Positions 1-14,200 of a stretch of 64,000 nt of DNA are shown here, one piece after another. The stretch covers positions 69,450,001-69,514,000 of the forward strand of contig JAUMIR010000003.1 in the NCBI GenBank assembly GCA_030847615.1, read 5' to 3'. Every line of letters starts with the position of its first letter. Position 1 is the first letter of the stretch. A program made the position numbers and the translations under genes. Origin of the DNA: Gambelia wislizenii. Lineage: Eukaryota; Chordata; Lepidosauria; Squamata; Crotaphytidae. The notes beneath the pieces were generated by a model. That model saw only the letters and a list, made by a program, of their open reading frames with translations, was not told the origin of the DNA and did not search any database.

Positions 1-877
1 GTAGCTGCAAGCTCCCTCCTCCACATCAGATGCCTCCAGGTGTGTTTCAGTGCTCTCCCGATTGTGTCTGGTAATTTGTGGCTGTTTATTCCCCTCCATC
101 CGGGAATCAAAATGCTTGCGTTGGACCTCTTCCAGAATACACCCAGCTACCAGGTCTACAGACAAATCATGCTCCCTGGTGGTCTGCAGACTGTACATTA
201 GGAAATCCCATTCCTTGGGCAAACTGCCCAATAAAATAAAACATTTATGGGCTTCTGGAATGTCCACCACTCTATTGGCCTCCTCTTGAAAAAGCTGCCT
301 CATTTCCTCCAAATGGGCTTTCATGCAGCCTCCAGTAGACAGCTTTGTGTTATAAAGTCTCTTACTCTATATCATCTTTGAGAGGCAGGATGAATTCTGA
401 TGAACCATTTTCAAAGCTGTCCACAGCTAAAAGGCTGTCTTTGCTGGGGCCGCATGTATTAACTGGGAGAGGCTGAGCGATAGCAGCTCTAGCCTTCTGG
501 TCTGCTAGTCTGAATGTTGCTTTTTCATCTTCTGAACCGTCTGGGATCACACTTTCATTCTCCAAAACGTGCCACAAATTGTCCTTAATTAATAAAGCCT
601 CCATATATAAACTCCAGGCTGGATAATTTCGATCAGTCAATTTCTCAAAACTAATGTGGCTAGTATCTGCCATTGTGCTGTCTGAATAAAAAAAATTCTC
701 CAGCTATGAAACACAAACAGCTGGCAGCTGGCAGCTCTTCAAGGCTGCTTGAAGATAGCTCTAACACAGAGCTTGGCTGAAACTTAACTGTTTCACAGTC
801 AACTAGCCAAAAACACTGAAAACAAAAAGATTCTGGGAACATTTCAGGGTGCAGTTTATCTAATCTGAGATCTATCA

Positions 878-892
878 GCTGGGCCCATAACC
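878..892 (-). other. Copia primer-binding site complementary to the initiator tRNA-Met anticodon arm
   Basis: The plus strand reads GCTGGGCCCATAACC, which equals the anticodon stem-loop region of eukaryotic initiator tRNA-Met. The element's RNA-sense strand is therefore complementary to an internal tRNA site, as in Drosophila copia, not to a tRNA 3' end. Confidence 0.75.
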
Positions 893-894
893 AC

Positions 895-1288
895 TGTCAG
901 GGGATGATAGGGCACTCAATCCCTGGCAGAAGCAAAAAAAGTATCTCAGCAGACTTAGTAGCAACCCGTTCCCAAGAATACTCACACACAGAGTGTTTCA
1001 TGTCCAAATAAGCAGGAGGCACTTTTATCTTCAAAGTCGAACAGTTGTAATATGTACAAATATTTACAATTGAAGGACGGACTGCTTCACCAGACATCAG
1101 CATGCACAAGAAGAAGAGAAGGAAGTGAGCTCTGTTCTGAGCTCTCATATATATATTTACAGGACATTGCCCTCTAGTGGCCTGACTAGGCATGACTTGG
1201 TAGTTCATGGAGTCAGCCGTTATGACTCAGCATGATTCTGCAGTTGCTTGGCCATTTTATAATGGAGTTCAGTCTCTAACTCCTGACA
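895..1288 (-). repeat. 5' LTR of the copia-type element
   Basis: This 394-bp segment has inverted hexamer ends TGTCAG and CTGACA and contains an AT-rich TATA-like stretch. It sits two bases from the primer-binding site. The second LTR is not in the window, so identity between the LTRs cannot be checked. Confidence 0.7.
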
Positions 1289-1771
1289 ACAAGTACATAT
1301 ATGCCATTCCTTGCTGGAAATGATGGGGTGGGGGAGTGCAAATGCAATTATAAGCTTTAAGGACAGAACAGGGTGTTTTTTTCTCTGCAAAGCTTGGCCC
1401 TGAAGCAGAAAAGTATCATTTAAAAGCATCACTTAGGGTGCTTTCACAATACTCTAAAAATATTACCCATCTTCACTTAGTTTTTCTTGCCAAAACTAAC
1501 TTAAACATAAACATTTTGAGCTACCCTGGTTTACGTGGAGATAGTACCATTTCTCCCTATTTAGTTTAGGAACCATTCAGGTAATTGATTCCACATTTTA
1601 TAAGGTCAAATGAATTACAAAGCCATCAAATAAGTACAACATCATGAATAATTTGGTTCTGGATTTGGTACTATGTCTCTTTGTTTATAGCCATAGCATT
1701 TTGGACTGATGCACGTGTACTGATATCCCAAGACTGATTACTGAGTAACAAATCAGATTTGTATTGGTTCT

Positions 1772-1982
1772 AGATTTTCAGACAACACTGTTATAGTGTT
1801 ACTATTCCACTTTATTTGTTATGGCTGCCTCCTGTTGAATCCTGGGATTTGTAGTTTAGGGAGGGGCATTTAGAACTCTCAGCCAGAGAGCTCTTAGGCC
1901 TCACTAAACTACAAACCCCAGAATTCCATAGCAGGAAGCCAGAGCAATTAAAGTGGAATAGTAACACTATTACTGAAAATCT
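1772..1982. mobile_element. Small inverted-repeat element (MITE)
   Basis: The 211-bp element has ends AGATTTTCAG and CTGAAAATCT and longer inner inverted arms built on GTTACTATTCCACTTTA. The centre (ttgtagtttag) resembles the middle of lizard hAT-like MITEs such as the one at 3084-3300. No coding capacity. Confidence 0.55.
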
Positions 1983-2109
1983 ATTTAATAAAAATGTTTT
2001 TATTTTCTTAGTCTTCTTTGATATGAATGTTTTTGAGTTCCAAACATATTTGTTTTGAGGCTTCTGAGGGTAAAAATCATAATATGGTTTCGTAAGAATC
2101 AACACCCAC

Positions 2110-2216
2110 CCTTCTTGTAACTGTTCATTGCCAGACTCCTCAGCAACAAGAATTTCATATTCTTCAGCAGCATATCTGTCCCAGTCAGAGGGTTCAGGAC
2201 CATCATTTTCAACATC
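2110..2216 (-). CDS. PPP2R3A: PPP2R3A penultimate coding exon
   Basis: This 107-bp exon encodes [19 protein letters not shown] followed by YEILVAEES and ends QEG at a gtgggt donor (GT at 2109-2108, phase 2). The acceptor is atttag. The family's acidic C-terminal tail should follow in one more exon, and no match to it was found in bases 1-2109. Confidence 0.92.
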
Positions 2217-5200
2217 CTAAATGAATGAATGAGAAATGCCAGAAAATGAAACAATTAAATCTTGTATCAACATCATGCTTTCCATAATTTCAAATATTTA
2301 TAACAAGTATACATTTGCAATGCTATGATGCCTTAATAATAAAAAGTAAACAAATATTTAATATAGTCAATAGTTAAACATAGCCTCAGGGAAATTATCA
2401 TAAACCTCTACCTGGAATATCCCTCCCCCGCCAAATCACAGTGAGTTCACTTTAAATGTTAAATACTAAATGCCTTGAATCTCAGTTCATTGAGGAAAAG
2501 GTAGGATATAAAGTTAATAATATATAAAACCACAAAAACACTATAGAAAAAAACCAAACAAATCATGCTTCCTATGCCACATCTGTATTTACATAAACAC
2601 TTGAACTTGTTCATTAAAATCCAGGCATTGTCTGTTTACACAGAGATTCTCACTTGTTCAACTGAAGAGTCAGATCTACAGATGCAAGGGAATACAAACT
2701 GGTGCACCTCTATTGACATGAAACATACACTGGTACTTCTGCACTGGAAGAGATGACTGCACTGAGGTAAGCAGGTGTTCAGTTCAGAAGATTTACATTA
2801 GAAGTATGCTACAAGAGGTACTGCTCTATTCTGCTTAAGTTTAAACCTTTTAAGAAAGAGAAACTTCAAAGCCTTCATCACTAGATCTTTTAAAATCAAG
2901 TGATTAATGATACAAGGATTGCTTTAAAGCCAGATTGGCCATCATGGCTCTTTAGAAGATGTTGGACTGCAACTTCCAGCATCCTTAGTCAGTACACACT
3001 ATGGTAGAGGACCATGTGAGTTACAACATTTGAAGGGTCACAAAATGCTCACCCTGCCTTGACTGAAAAAGGGTGGGTAGAGTTAGGGCCCTTTTATAGT
3101 AGAATTATAGCACTATGACTAACTGCCATGGCAACATCCTATGGAATCATGGCATTTGCAGGATAGGGAGGGGTTATTGAGAATTCTTAGCCAGAGAGTT
3201 CCAATGCCTCACCAGACTAAAAATCCGAGGTTTCCACTGGATGTTTCCATGACAGTTAAAATGAAATCATAGCGCTATAACTGTGTAGTGTGGAAGGGAC
3301 TTTATTTTCTCCAGCTCTCAATTTCAGCTCAGATATGTCTAGAAATTATAGATGATTAATCTCAGAATGGGGATACTTGCTTAAGGACATGAGCTTATAG
3401 AAACTATGTTTTGGAATCTCTTGCCCAAAGATCTTCTCCTAGTGCCTTCCTTATTGGAAGTACACAAATAAATGGTTCCTAGAGCAAATCAAGCCTGAAC
3501 TTTCCCTAGAAGCCAAGACAACTAAACTGAGACTGTTGTACTTTGGCCATATCATGAGAAGACATGAATCACTAGAAAAGATAATAATGCTTGGCAAGGT
3601 AGAAGGCCGTAAGAAAAGAGGAAGACATCACTGCAGATGGATAGACTCCGCAAGGAAGCCACAGCCCCCCTGAATCTACAAGACCTGAGCAGGGCTGTTG
3701 ATGATAGGGTGACTTGGAGGTCTCTCATTCATAGGGTCAACATAAGTCAAAGTTGACTTGAGGGCAGTTAACAACAACAAAACTGTGTAAAGAGATTTCT
3801 TGTAGTTGGTATCCCTGTTATGGAATATGTTCTGTAAATAGTTTCCCCATTCTTTTTGGTATCTGGCTAGGACATTTTTATTTCCCCACACATCTGAACT
3901 GAAGAAATACCTGAACATCTATTATTTTACTTAGTGCCTCATTTTATTATCTTATCTTATGATTGTATTTAATATTTTTGTTTTTATGATATATTTACTG
4001 CTTGACACCCTGAAATCTGCTGGATGGAGGGTGCTATAGAAGTATCTTAAACAGAACATCACCAGTTTTATCTAATAGTTTTCACTGGGATGGATAAATG
4101 ACTTGTCATAGATTACATGCAAAATAAATTATCTCTCTGTTAAATCTCCTATGTCTGTGGTCCTCTGACATGTCTATTGGAAAACCTACGTCTAACCTGT
4201 GTAATTTATTTACCTGTGCTGTTTTAGTGGTTAGAGAAAAAGAATGTGTAACAAGCTAATGATTAACAGGCTAATGGTATCAAGATTACTTAAATTCAAG
4301 TGTAGAAGTGACTCCCTGCTATTTATAAGTACAATGTTTTCTTGTTCCTCACCCAAACATTCAGCTGCAGCAACCACTGCAGTTTAATCTACTCTTGTTC
4401 CCCATGACTTTCTGTGGGTTATTATGCATATGTTTAAGGAAGGAACTGTTTTTATTAGGTTTTGCTGTAGTAATGATCATTTGTACATTCAGTACTTTAT
4501 GAAGAATTTCATAAAGGCTTTCCACCTCTTTCCCATTTGCACTGGAAAACTCTACTTTTGTTTTAGAGTAAGCATCATTTTGAAACAGAGCTGCCTTATA
4601 CCTTTTGCACAGCAAACGGATCCCGTTGTTCATTATCCAGGTACTTTTCCAGGTTAAAGAATGTGTTATAAAATACATGAGCCATTCTACATCTTTTCAA
4701 GTCTCGCAGAGTTACCCGTCCTGCAAAATTAGCACATATTATCTCATTAACAGTGCAGCAGTTCTCTGTAGTAGTGGGACCACAAGGCCTGTGGCTCTCA
4801 GGTCACATGACAAATAGGATTTAAAGATCTGTAAGGGGGAGGGACTGATTCATGCATCCTTTCAGGAAGACCGAAGCATCCTTTTAGAAGGATGTATTTT
4901 CAAAACATGTTGATCTGTTTTGTCAACTCAATTTGAATCAGTGTATGCCCATTGGTTCCTGTGACTACTGTATTTGCCATAAATCTTTCCACATGCAATT
5001 GATCAGTAATAGACAAAGCAAAATTCCACATTCTATATATGGAAAGCAAGTCAGATAACGTATGGTTTTTCTGAGCAAAGAGACTGGAGTTTTAAAACAA
5101 GTAATAATGAACAGCATGAGTGTAAGCGCTGGTCCTAACACAACTTCTAAAAGGAACCAAGTGTCTTAATAGTTATCATAGAATATATTTACATGGTTGG

Positions 5201-8200
5201 TCACCAGAAGTGAATTCAAGTGAGTTAGCCAAAAGTCAATATATTTTGAAATAAGTCCCTCAAACGACTAAATGGATAGGCTTTCTCACAAGCCTTTTCA
5301 GGTGAAGCAATGTGTGTTGACTTCATTTGGTTTGCAATTCAAATCTATGGGAAAGTGAATGATCACCACACATGCAGACTATAGTGTAAATACACATTTG
5401 GAGGGATTGTGTCATTTAAAAAAATGAATGGTGTTAATAAATATATACCTATGAAGCTATTTGCAAAGGCACCTTCAAGCATCTCCAGATTAACTTGGGA
5501 ATTGGCTGAAGGTGTAAATTCTGAGACTGGAAAAGACCACTACTCGGCTCCTGGTCTCCCAAACACAAGAAATTCCCCCCCCCCTTTTCGATCAAGTATG
5601 CTTATAGTGAAATAGTTCTGTGATTGCTATCAACATAAACAAGCAATGGAAAAATTATACATAAACCTTTAAAAACACTATAGAGTTCAAATGCATATTT
5701 ACATAGCTTTAGTCAAACTCACCAGCAGCACAAGGAGGATTTATTGCATAAATGGCTCTTACCCTCAATTTCTGGCTTTACTAGATCAAGCATTTGACAC
5801 AGTAAATCATGGAATGGTAATGGCTCAATGCCCATGGATTCCATCCTCTCACATTGTTCCTCGTAAAAATACTCCAGTTCATACATGGAGAGCATGCCAT
5901 CCCCATCCAAATCCATGCATCGGAACCAGTATTCAATACTAGAAGAAGAAAGAAATGAATCTGATTTGTTTTTAGTAGTGTTGGAACAAGCAGTATTTTC
6001 TAACAAAGAACCCTTTTTGAAATGGCTTTCATGTACACAGTGGAGCTTTGTCTGCACTCTTTCTCATATATGTCTTGCACTGGAAAATGATATTTAGAAT
6101 TTCAGGGCATGAGTTAAGACAGAAAATGCATCCAAGCTGCTATTTGTCCCCGAAAATATATCACATATATCAACTACTTGTAAATACATGTATGTTGATG
6201 CACATACTTTACTGCTCCTCCTTTTTAATATTTTTATGGCTTATCTTACCTAGTTGGGCTTCTTTTGTCTTCTTCAGAAATCAGAAGCCACACAAAGTCT
6301 GCATAGCTCATCTGGTTATCTTTCTGTACTTGAATGCCTCTGAAATACACAAAGAATGTATGGTAAAATATTAAATGACCATGCAAATAAATATAACTAA
6401 AAATAATTTTCAAAAACTAATTAAGGCTCATGTATGAGTAACTTTTTAGACATTTGAAAACATCTCAAAGATTAAGTTTCAGTTCCTGGGAATGCATTAA
6501 TGCTAGTGTTTACCCATTCCCCAATTCTCTGAAAATCAGTGCTCTTTAATTTGAAAGACAATTCAGAGTACAGACCAGGAATAACATCCTAATTTCACCA
6601 ATATTACTTCTTTGAAATGAAAGGAGCCTTTATTCTCTCAGAATTAGGATCTTAGTGCATTTATTTATTTATACTGAATAAATGTATCCAGATAATTACT
6701 CTGTCCTTATAATTGTTGAATGATAAATCATTATTGTGAATGTAGCCAATTTACAGACAAGGACAGGATTATTGTTGAATGCAAGAGCAGTAATATGTGT
6801 GTCCCCAGCTCAAGCTGTGATATCTGTTTTTTGTTTTGCTTGGATACTGAAGTTAGAAATCACTGTCTGAGAGACAAGATGTTCAGGAATAAGGTTAATA
6901 GTAAAATGCATCTGAACTGTTTGTTTTATATTTTGACCACTACTGATGAAAGAGAAAAAATCTGGAAGAGAAACTAAACATATGCTGCAGCCAATGTAAA
7001 TATTAAAATTTACCTTAGAAACTGATCTAAAACAAATGTGTGCAAACACCCATAGACGAGGGTGGAAAGGCATTCCTATATAGATCCATTCTATTGTATT
7101 GGAATTACATTTCTTTCTCCCATCTTAATTATTCCCTGCATTCTTACCTAAGTACGGCTCCACTGAATATTCTTTCTATAATCCTGTTTGAGAGAGCTGT
7201 AGATGAAGATACAGGAGTTAGGAATAGTTTAAGTTCTTGAGTATATTTTGCTATAGGTCAAAAAAACTGCTGCTATTTTGTCTGTATAAAAGTGATTTTT
7301 ATGCAGAATAACCACTGCACTTTGTTCCAATTTATATCACACCATTTAATACTGCTTCTTAAAACTTTCCCATCCACACATTCTTCTGACTTTAACATTT
7401 AGGATTTTTAAAAACTTCTAGCAAAAAAACCCTCTTTGTTAAACAACAAAAGCAGTAGTTTTTTGTACGAGAAAGTTCAACCCCCATCCATGCTCATCAA
7501 CCCAAGGAAAGCTTCCATTGATTCCATTACAGTGATTGCAATGATAGTTATTTTGTTAGATTCCTTTTTCTATAAAAGATTTAAGATGTCTTTGAGGTAA
7601 TAAAATACACAGAAATATACAAAAAAACCCAATATATATAAAATAATATATCTAGAATATAGAACGACACCTCTCCCTCAAAACAACAAACCATTGGAAT
7701 AATCTCTTGGCATCATGCTGATATTTGGAAACAGATCTCATGAAATGCGGGGAGTAAAGAAACAATCTGGCACTGAAAGAAAGTTCATGTTACATCTGAA
7801 GAAGGTGGGGGGAGCGCTCAAGGAAGAACATTGGGTCATAACCAAAAAGGCCATATTGCTTGTCACCACCCCCTGAGTCTCTATGAAGTGAGGAGACACT
7901 TGAAGGAGAAGACATGTCACATTTGATAATTTGTGATGCCAATAAGCCATATATATGAGAATATTAAATTTATGTTAGTAATAACAATGTGTGCTTTTCT
8001 TGAATATGATTTCTTACCTTGATCATTGTATCTAGCCAGATCTTTCTGGCTGATGTAGAGGTCATGGTCAGTGTCCAATTCCCAAAATTTACAGTATATC
8101 ACATAGAAGTGCTCATAGGAAAAATAATCAGTTATTTGATTTATGTCTTCTTCTTCCTCCAAGAGGGCTAGAGTCTGGAAGAAATTAGAATGGGGTCATG

Positions 8201-11200
8201 CTAAGCAGAAGATGTTCAGCAAAAACCAGAGACTTGGACCAGAAGGACCAGAGACTTGGATTAGAAAGCTGCCTTATGTCTCAGTTTTCATTACTATTGA
8301 TGATTCACTTTAAGCAGCAAAATAAAGATATAGAAACTTAAATGTATGCATAAAGTTTTCTTAATCCACAAAGAACACAAACCAGAATTATTATCATACG
8401 TATGTGTTTCCTAATCTGATTATCATAACATACCATTGAGGAATTATTCAAATAGGTTGCTGGGCATGTGACTAAAAGCTTAGTTAATCCATACAGTGGC
8501 CAGGTTATTGGTCCCTATAAAGTTCTTCCTGAATGACTTCTGCATGCCTAAATATGTGTGGGCTTTTCCTTGACTCCCCTTTCTTTTCTAGTGTGAAGTT
8601 GTACCTTGAACTCAAATCTGGGAGCTCCTGGAAGTAAAATATAAAGTGTTTCACCAGACCAGGCAGGATTCCTCCTGCAACCTTGGCCCTAGCATCTTGT
8701 ATGACTGTATGTTAAGCCTGAGATGGGATTGGGGCAGAAATAGACCATAATCATCACATTTGCACTTCAGTCTTTTGTCTCTGATGTGACTGTTCCCCCC
8801 CACCCCCTTGCATGAATTTTTCCTTGTGGGCCTTAAACTCTTGTGTCCTGCTTCCTTGCTTGGGTTTTAAACTCTTGTCCTACGATGGATGTATGTGCTA
8901 TTTTTATGCTCCCTACTCTGGGTGCTATGTGATTGCTTTGTTGCATGGGTCCTCCTTCCACCCTCTCTCTGTGTGTTGTGCTCACAAGCCCATGGCTGTG
9001 AGATGCGTAAGTGGACTCAGACCCTTGTCTGTACTGATTCCTAGGGATTTGCAGGGGTGTGGTCGTTTCCAGCTGTGCTACCCCACAGCTAATTAAAGGG
9101 CATAGTAATGGTGTCTGCATGGTGTGTATGGTGCTAAAGAGGTGTGTGCATGGAGTATGTGTCAGTTCATTGGCTGTGTTTGCATAGAAGCAACATGTGG
9201 TTGTCATTACCAGCACAGTCTCTGATTAACTGGCTTTGATGGTTTTGCCAGGGACACTAGAGGAATACAATTGTCCCTTCATATTCACTGGGGTTTGGTT
9301 CCAGGACCCCTCATGGATACCAAAATCTGTGAATACTCAAGTCCCATTATATGCAATGGCATAGCAAAATGGTGTCCCTTATATAAGATGGCAAAATCAA
9401 GGTTAGCTTTTTGGATTATTATTTTTTAAAGAATATTTTCAAGCCGCGAATACTTAAATCTGTGGATATGGAGGGGCAACTGTACCTGCTTTTTTAATGC
9501 TGATTTTGTTGTTTCTTAGTTACATGAATGTTTTCCCCCTCCCTCTTGGACTGACAGCGACTGCTCCACTAGCATAGTAATGGTGTGTCTCCCCCATCTC
9601 TGGTGTGACTGGAGTACAAGGTTGCTCTGCTGGCCAAGAAAAAGCAATGCTTTGAATATCTGATTTGATTTTTTCAACACCAGTACTTATGCCAAATTAG
9701 AAACCTGCCAAGCTATTCAGACTGCATGGTACTTTCACTGCTAAATCCAAGTACTGAACTGAAGCCTTCAAATAGGCTGATGGAACAAAGAATGTTTAAG
9801 AAATTCTTGCCGCCCATATGAATCCAGATAGTTAACATACTTGCAGAAAGTTACTTTTCCTCAGTTCTGTTAGAGATATTTTTCCAGACCAGGATCTATT
9901 CACAGTGTAAAATATTCTTTGAATAACCTAGAGAAAATGAAATACAAGTTTCAAAATAATTTTCAAATCAATGGTTGACTTTTTGCTAGTGTGGATTTTT
10001 AAAAAAAACCTATTATTAGTAGTATTATTATTACTACTACTTTATTCATTTATATCCTGCATTGGTCCCAACAATGGGACTCAAGGCGGCTAACAACATA
10101 TCTAAAACAATACTGATTAAAAATTATACACAAATTTGATAAAAGTATAAATAAAAAGTTATCTAAAAAGCAATTAAATAATTTATCAGGTTAAAATGTT
10201 TAACATTAAAAAGATTAAAATTAATTAAAAGATTATATAGACCTAAAACTTCCTAAGTCTTGTATCCAGTCTTTTACAATAACCGATGCTTAAAAGTTCT
10301 AAAAACAAAAATATCCCTGAAGTATTCACACATTCTTAAAGAGATCTAAAATACCTGATTTATGTACTTATGAAACAAACAGATTTATGTCTTTATTAAA
10401 ATCTTTACATTCTGCTTTTTTATTACAACTTGACAAGGCAGATAAAAGAACTCATAAAAAACATAATACATTTTAAAATCAGTATTCAGAAAGTATGAAA
10501 ATACAAGTAGTGCCCCTAACTAAAAAGCAGAAATCAATACTGTACAACTATCTGAACAAGAAAAGAAATCATCTCAAAATTGAAAGAACACCCAACTTTA
10601 GGGAAAAAGAAGAAGACGAGAGAACTGTTTTTGCTTAGTATTTGAAAGCCAGCAAGGACTGAGCAAAATGACCTTCCCTAGGAAGAGTTCCAAGACAACA
10701 GGCTGTGGTGTAGAAAGGTCCAGCTGGTACATTTAGGTAGGCTATCCTCCTGCCACCTTTGCCCAGTGTAGCTATTGATGAAACGGCTGAGGAGGCCATG
10801 TGCTAAGAACAATGTTATCCTTAGATACAGTGGTTGTTGTCATGTGCCTTCAAGCTGTTTCCGAGCTATGGTGACCCTAAGGTGAACCTATCATGGGGTT
10901 TTCTTGGCAAAGGTTGTTCAGAGAGGGTTTACCATTGCCCTCCTCTGAGGCTGAGAGAGTGTGACTTGCCCAAGGTCACCCAGTAAGTTTCCATGGCCAA
11001 GCAGGGATTTGAACCCTGGTCTCCAGAGTCATAGTTCAACGCTCAAACTACTATACCACACAGGCTCTCTTTAGATACAACAGACCCACTGAAACAATCT
11101 GTAGAGTGTATGTGTTCTGCGCCTTCAAGTAGTTTCCTACTTATGACAACCCTAAGGTGACCCTATTATCTTGGCCACTGCCTTCCTCTGAGGCTGGAAG

Positions 11201-14200
11201 AGTATGACTTACCCAGTGGGTTTCCTGACTGAGCAGGGATTTGAACCCTGATCTCCCTGTGTCATACCACAACACTCAAACCACTACACCACATTGACTG
11301 TCATATGGAATGAGCTGCTAGTCAAAACCAATTTAAGTCCCATTTATTTCAGTGAGTCTACTCTTAGATAGGACTCATTTTGGATTTAGCCTAGGGTTGG
11401 CAACCATGTAGCCCTCCAGATATTGTTGGGACTACAGTACCCAGCATTCCTCATTGTGACTAGGGTTCCTGAGACTTGCAGTCCAGCAGTATCTGATGGG
11501 ATGCCTTATTTAGCCCCATATCCTAAGTAAATCCCTACTGTACTGGTGACTGACCAGGGACAGATCTTAATATGTGGTTAAGTAGGACCATATGGGAAAG
11601 AGCAGTTTGTATGGTAGCTAATCCTAAACATCACCCTTCAGATGTGCTGGACTATAACTCCCATCATCTACAAATAGCTAAAACATTTTGCTGTGAGGGT
11701 AGTGGGAGTTATCTCACACAACTTGAGGGTGGCAGGCAGGGAAAGCTGCCTTAAGAAATCCTGGGAACAAGCCATTAGTGAATGCACATACCACATTTCA
11801 GTAAATATTTCCAGGCTGAGTCAAATAAAGAGAAAATATAAAACAAATATGTAACTAAACAATAATCAATAGGGCAATAGAAGAAAGAATAATATAAGAC
11901 TGTCTCATCAAGTTATACTCAAAGGCCTAGAGAAATAAAGAACAGTCCACTTTTCACTGGAAAGCCATTATGGCAGGCAGTAGGCAAGCACCCATGGCAA
12001 GAAAATCTTGAAGCAGGAGGTCAACTGAGAAGGCCCATTCTTCAGTTGCATCCCACATCACTTGAGAAGACTTCTAAAAATTATCTCAGTGCTCAGACAG
12101 GTTGGTGAAGGAGTAGTACATCTTTAGGCATTCAGGGATCTAAAGGTAGGCACTCGTACTTTGAACTGTACTTGGAAATAAGCCCAAGATAGGAGACAGC
12201 TGTATAAGCCCCTGCAAGATGTCTTCCCAACAACCACTCTCACTTATTAAATTAGCTGCTACATTTAGAGACAATTACAGTTAGTTATCTTCAAAGGCAT
12301 GCTTAAAATGTATGGTGAGACATGAAATCAGTTGGGATTAGTTATCATCATTGTGAACAACTTAGCAATGGCTGTAGAGAAGCAAAAAGGACACTAACAA
12401 AAATGAAATGATTGGAGCAAAACATTATAATGCCACCATCTTGGTTTGTTTTCCTTGTAACACTGGCCACAGCTCAAAATATATCATAAAGGTTTGCTTA
12501 CAGACATAGTGAACATGCAGCCAACTTACAGTAGTAATGTAGCGGGAATGGAATTCTGGAGCATCCTTCAGAAATGTGAGTCCAGGGTGAGTTTCAACTA
12601 TATCCTGAATGATATTCCAGTTTGTTTAATGCAGACAAGTTAAGAAAGTTAACAAAATTAAATTATTAAAATAAATTAAGTTATACAGCATTACAAAAGC
12701 CACATTATCTTATTTAGCTAACAGAACAATGCAAAGGGGGACAGGGAGGAACGGAATGGCAAATCTACCTCTGATCACAAATTCTGCCATCTTAAATTGG
12801 CCAAAGCAGGAGTACTGTAGCATCCTCCCACCCACACCCATTTTCTGTGACATTAGTTCTAGGCTGGCACAGCTGAGGGGCAGTTATACACACCTGTAGT
12901 AATGGTATGAAATCTTCTTGTTCCAGATAGTTACAGTTGGGTTTTGCTAAAAGGCAAATGAATTTTGATGCATCATCATGACAGTTGTGTAGTATTCTGC
13001 AAAGGAAAAACAAGACTGTAAAAGTATTCCTAGCATTTTTAGTTCCAAAGAAACAAAAGCATGTTATTTTACAGAGCTCGAAATGCTACTCTGGAAAAGT
13101 AAATAGCAACTGGAGCGAGATCAGCATGCATTATCATTGCTGGCCCCCCAAAATAATACATTGCTGGAATAACTCATTAAGTGATACTAACAAATATATA
13201 TTAATGTGTGTACTGGAATCAAGATATAAACTCATCCTAAAATACGATTTATATACACACACATATATACAGAGAGAGAGAGAGAGACTAAAAGAGTATA
13301 TACAAGATTAATCAGATGAACTGACAAATGTATTTAAAGAAATAAAGCATAGAACTCAAATCTAGCATTTTTAAAATTGGGCTTAAGGTATACAGCTATT
13401 AACACAGAAAACAGACACTGAAAAGACAGGCATGCTGCACTGCTTTTTCTACAAGAAGATTTTTTGCGCAGTATACTCACTTTCTCCACATGGCCACAAA
13501 TGAATGTACAGAAACAAATCCTGTCCTCTCTCCTCCTGATGCATTGAACATAGGAGCTTTCCAATAGAGGGGGCAACAACATATCTATAAACAGGGTAGG
13601 ATAGGATGTAATTAGTGAATGTCCTTGGGGAAATATACGTGTATGTTTTGAGAATGAGAAAATAAAATGAAAAATAGAAAATTAAATGCAGAATAGTGTT
13701 TTTAAAAGAAAACCCAAACAAATTGTAATTTTAGTTCTGAATTGAATCTGATAGTTGTACAGTCTAATTCTTTATTTGTTCACTCTGAAGTAAGTATTAT
13801 GTAGGTTAGTGGGTCTTATTGCCATGCAAATCTGATTTAATATATGACCCTTAATTTTTAAAGTTCTGTCCCACTGATTGAGTTTCATATGTAAACATTA
13901 AAAATGGCCCTTTAAATGCAATTTTGGGATTTTTTTAAATTGACAGATGACCATGCAGGAGGCATTTGCTCTCCTCCAGACAAGGCAAATGATTTGGCAG
14001 GTTATGGTATTCCTTATCACAATTTGGAGGGCTTTTTTGAGTATCCAAACAATGATTCTATTGTCCTGGATTATTTCACAGCAATTCCCAGCACTAGCTG
14101 CAACATTTTTTTCCTACTATCAGATGGGTTTCTTTTTCATTTCAATCCTGGAATGATTCTGAAGGTACTCAAGGAAAGAAAGCAATCCCAATTGAAGTCC

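Larger units (their letters stand above)
1..1288 (-). mobile_element. Ty1/copia-type LTR retrotransposon, 5' part (LTR, primer site, gag)
   Basis: Read on the minus strand: a 5' LTR at 1288-895, a primer-binding site at 892-878, a leader, then gag-like sequence from the ATG at 673 to the window edge. The LTR has TGTCAG/CTGACA ends and a TATA-like run near 1147-1157. The gag start (KLTDRNYPAWSLYMEALL) and a downstream segment (MRQLFQEEANRVV, then LLGSLPKEWDFLMYSLQTT) resemble copia gag (DUF4219/UBN2-like). The two segments are in different frames with a stop at 362-364, so this copy looks defective. The protease-integrase-RT region, if present, lies left of base 1. It is downstream of PPP2R3A in this window. 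Confidence 0.8.

Noticed and set aside
878..892. A tRNA gene or tRNA pseudogene at the tRNA-Met-like sequence
   Set aside because: Only 15 bases match, in the complement of the element's sense strand and beside an LTR, and the rest of a tRNA cloverleaf is absent. A primer-binding site fits better.
1..2109. The last PPP2R3A coding exon within the first 2.1 kb
   Set aside because: No minus-strand frame matched the acidic C-terminal tail expected for the family, and the first 1.3 kb is retrotransposon.
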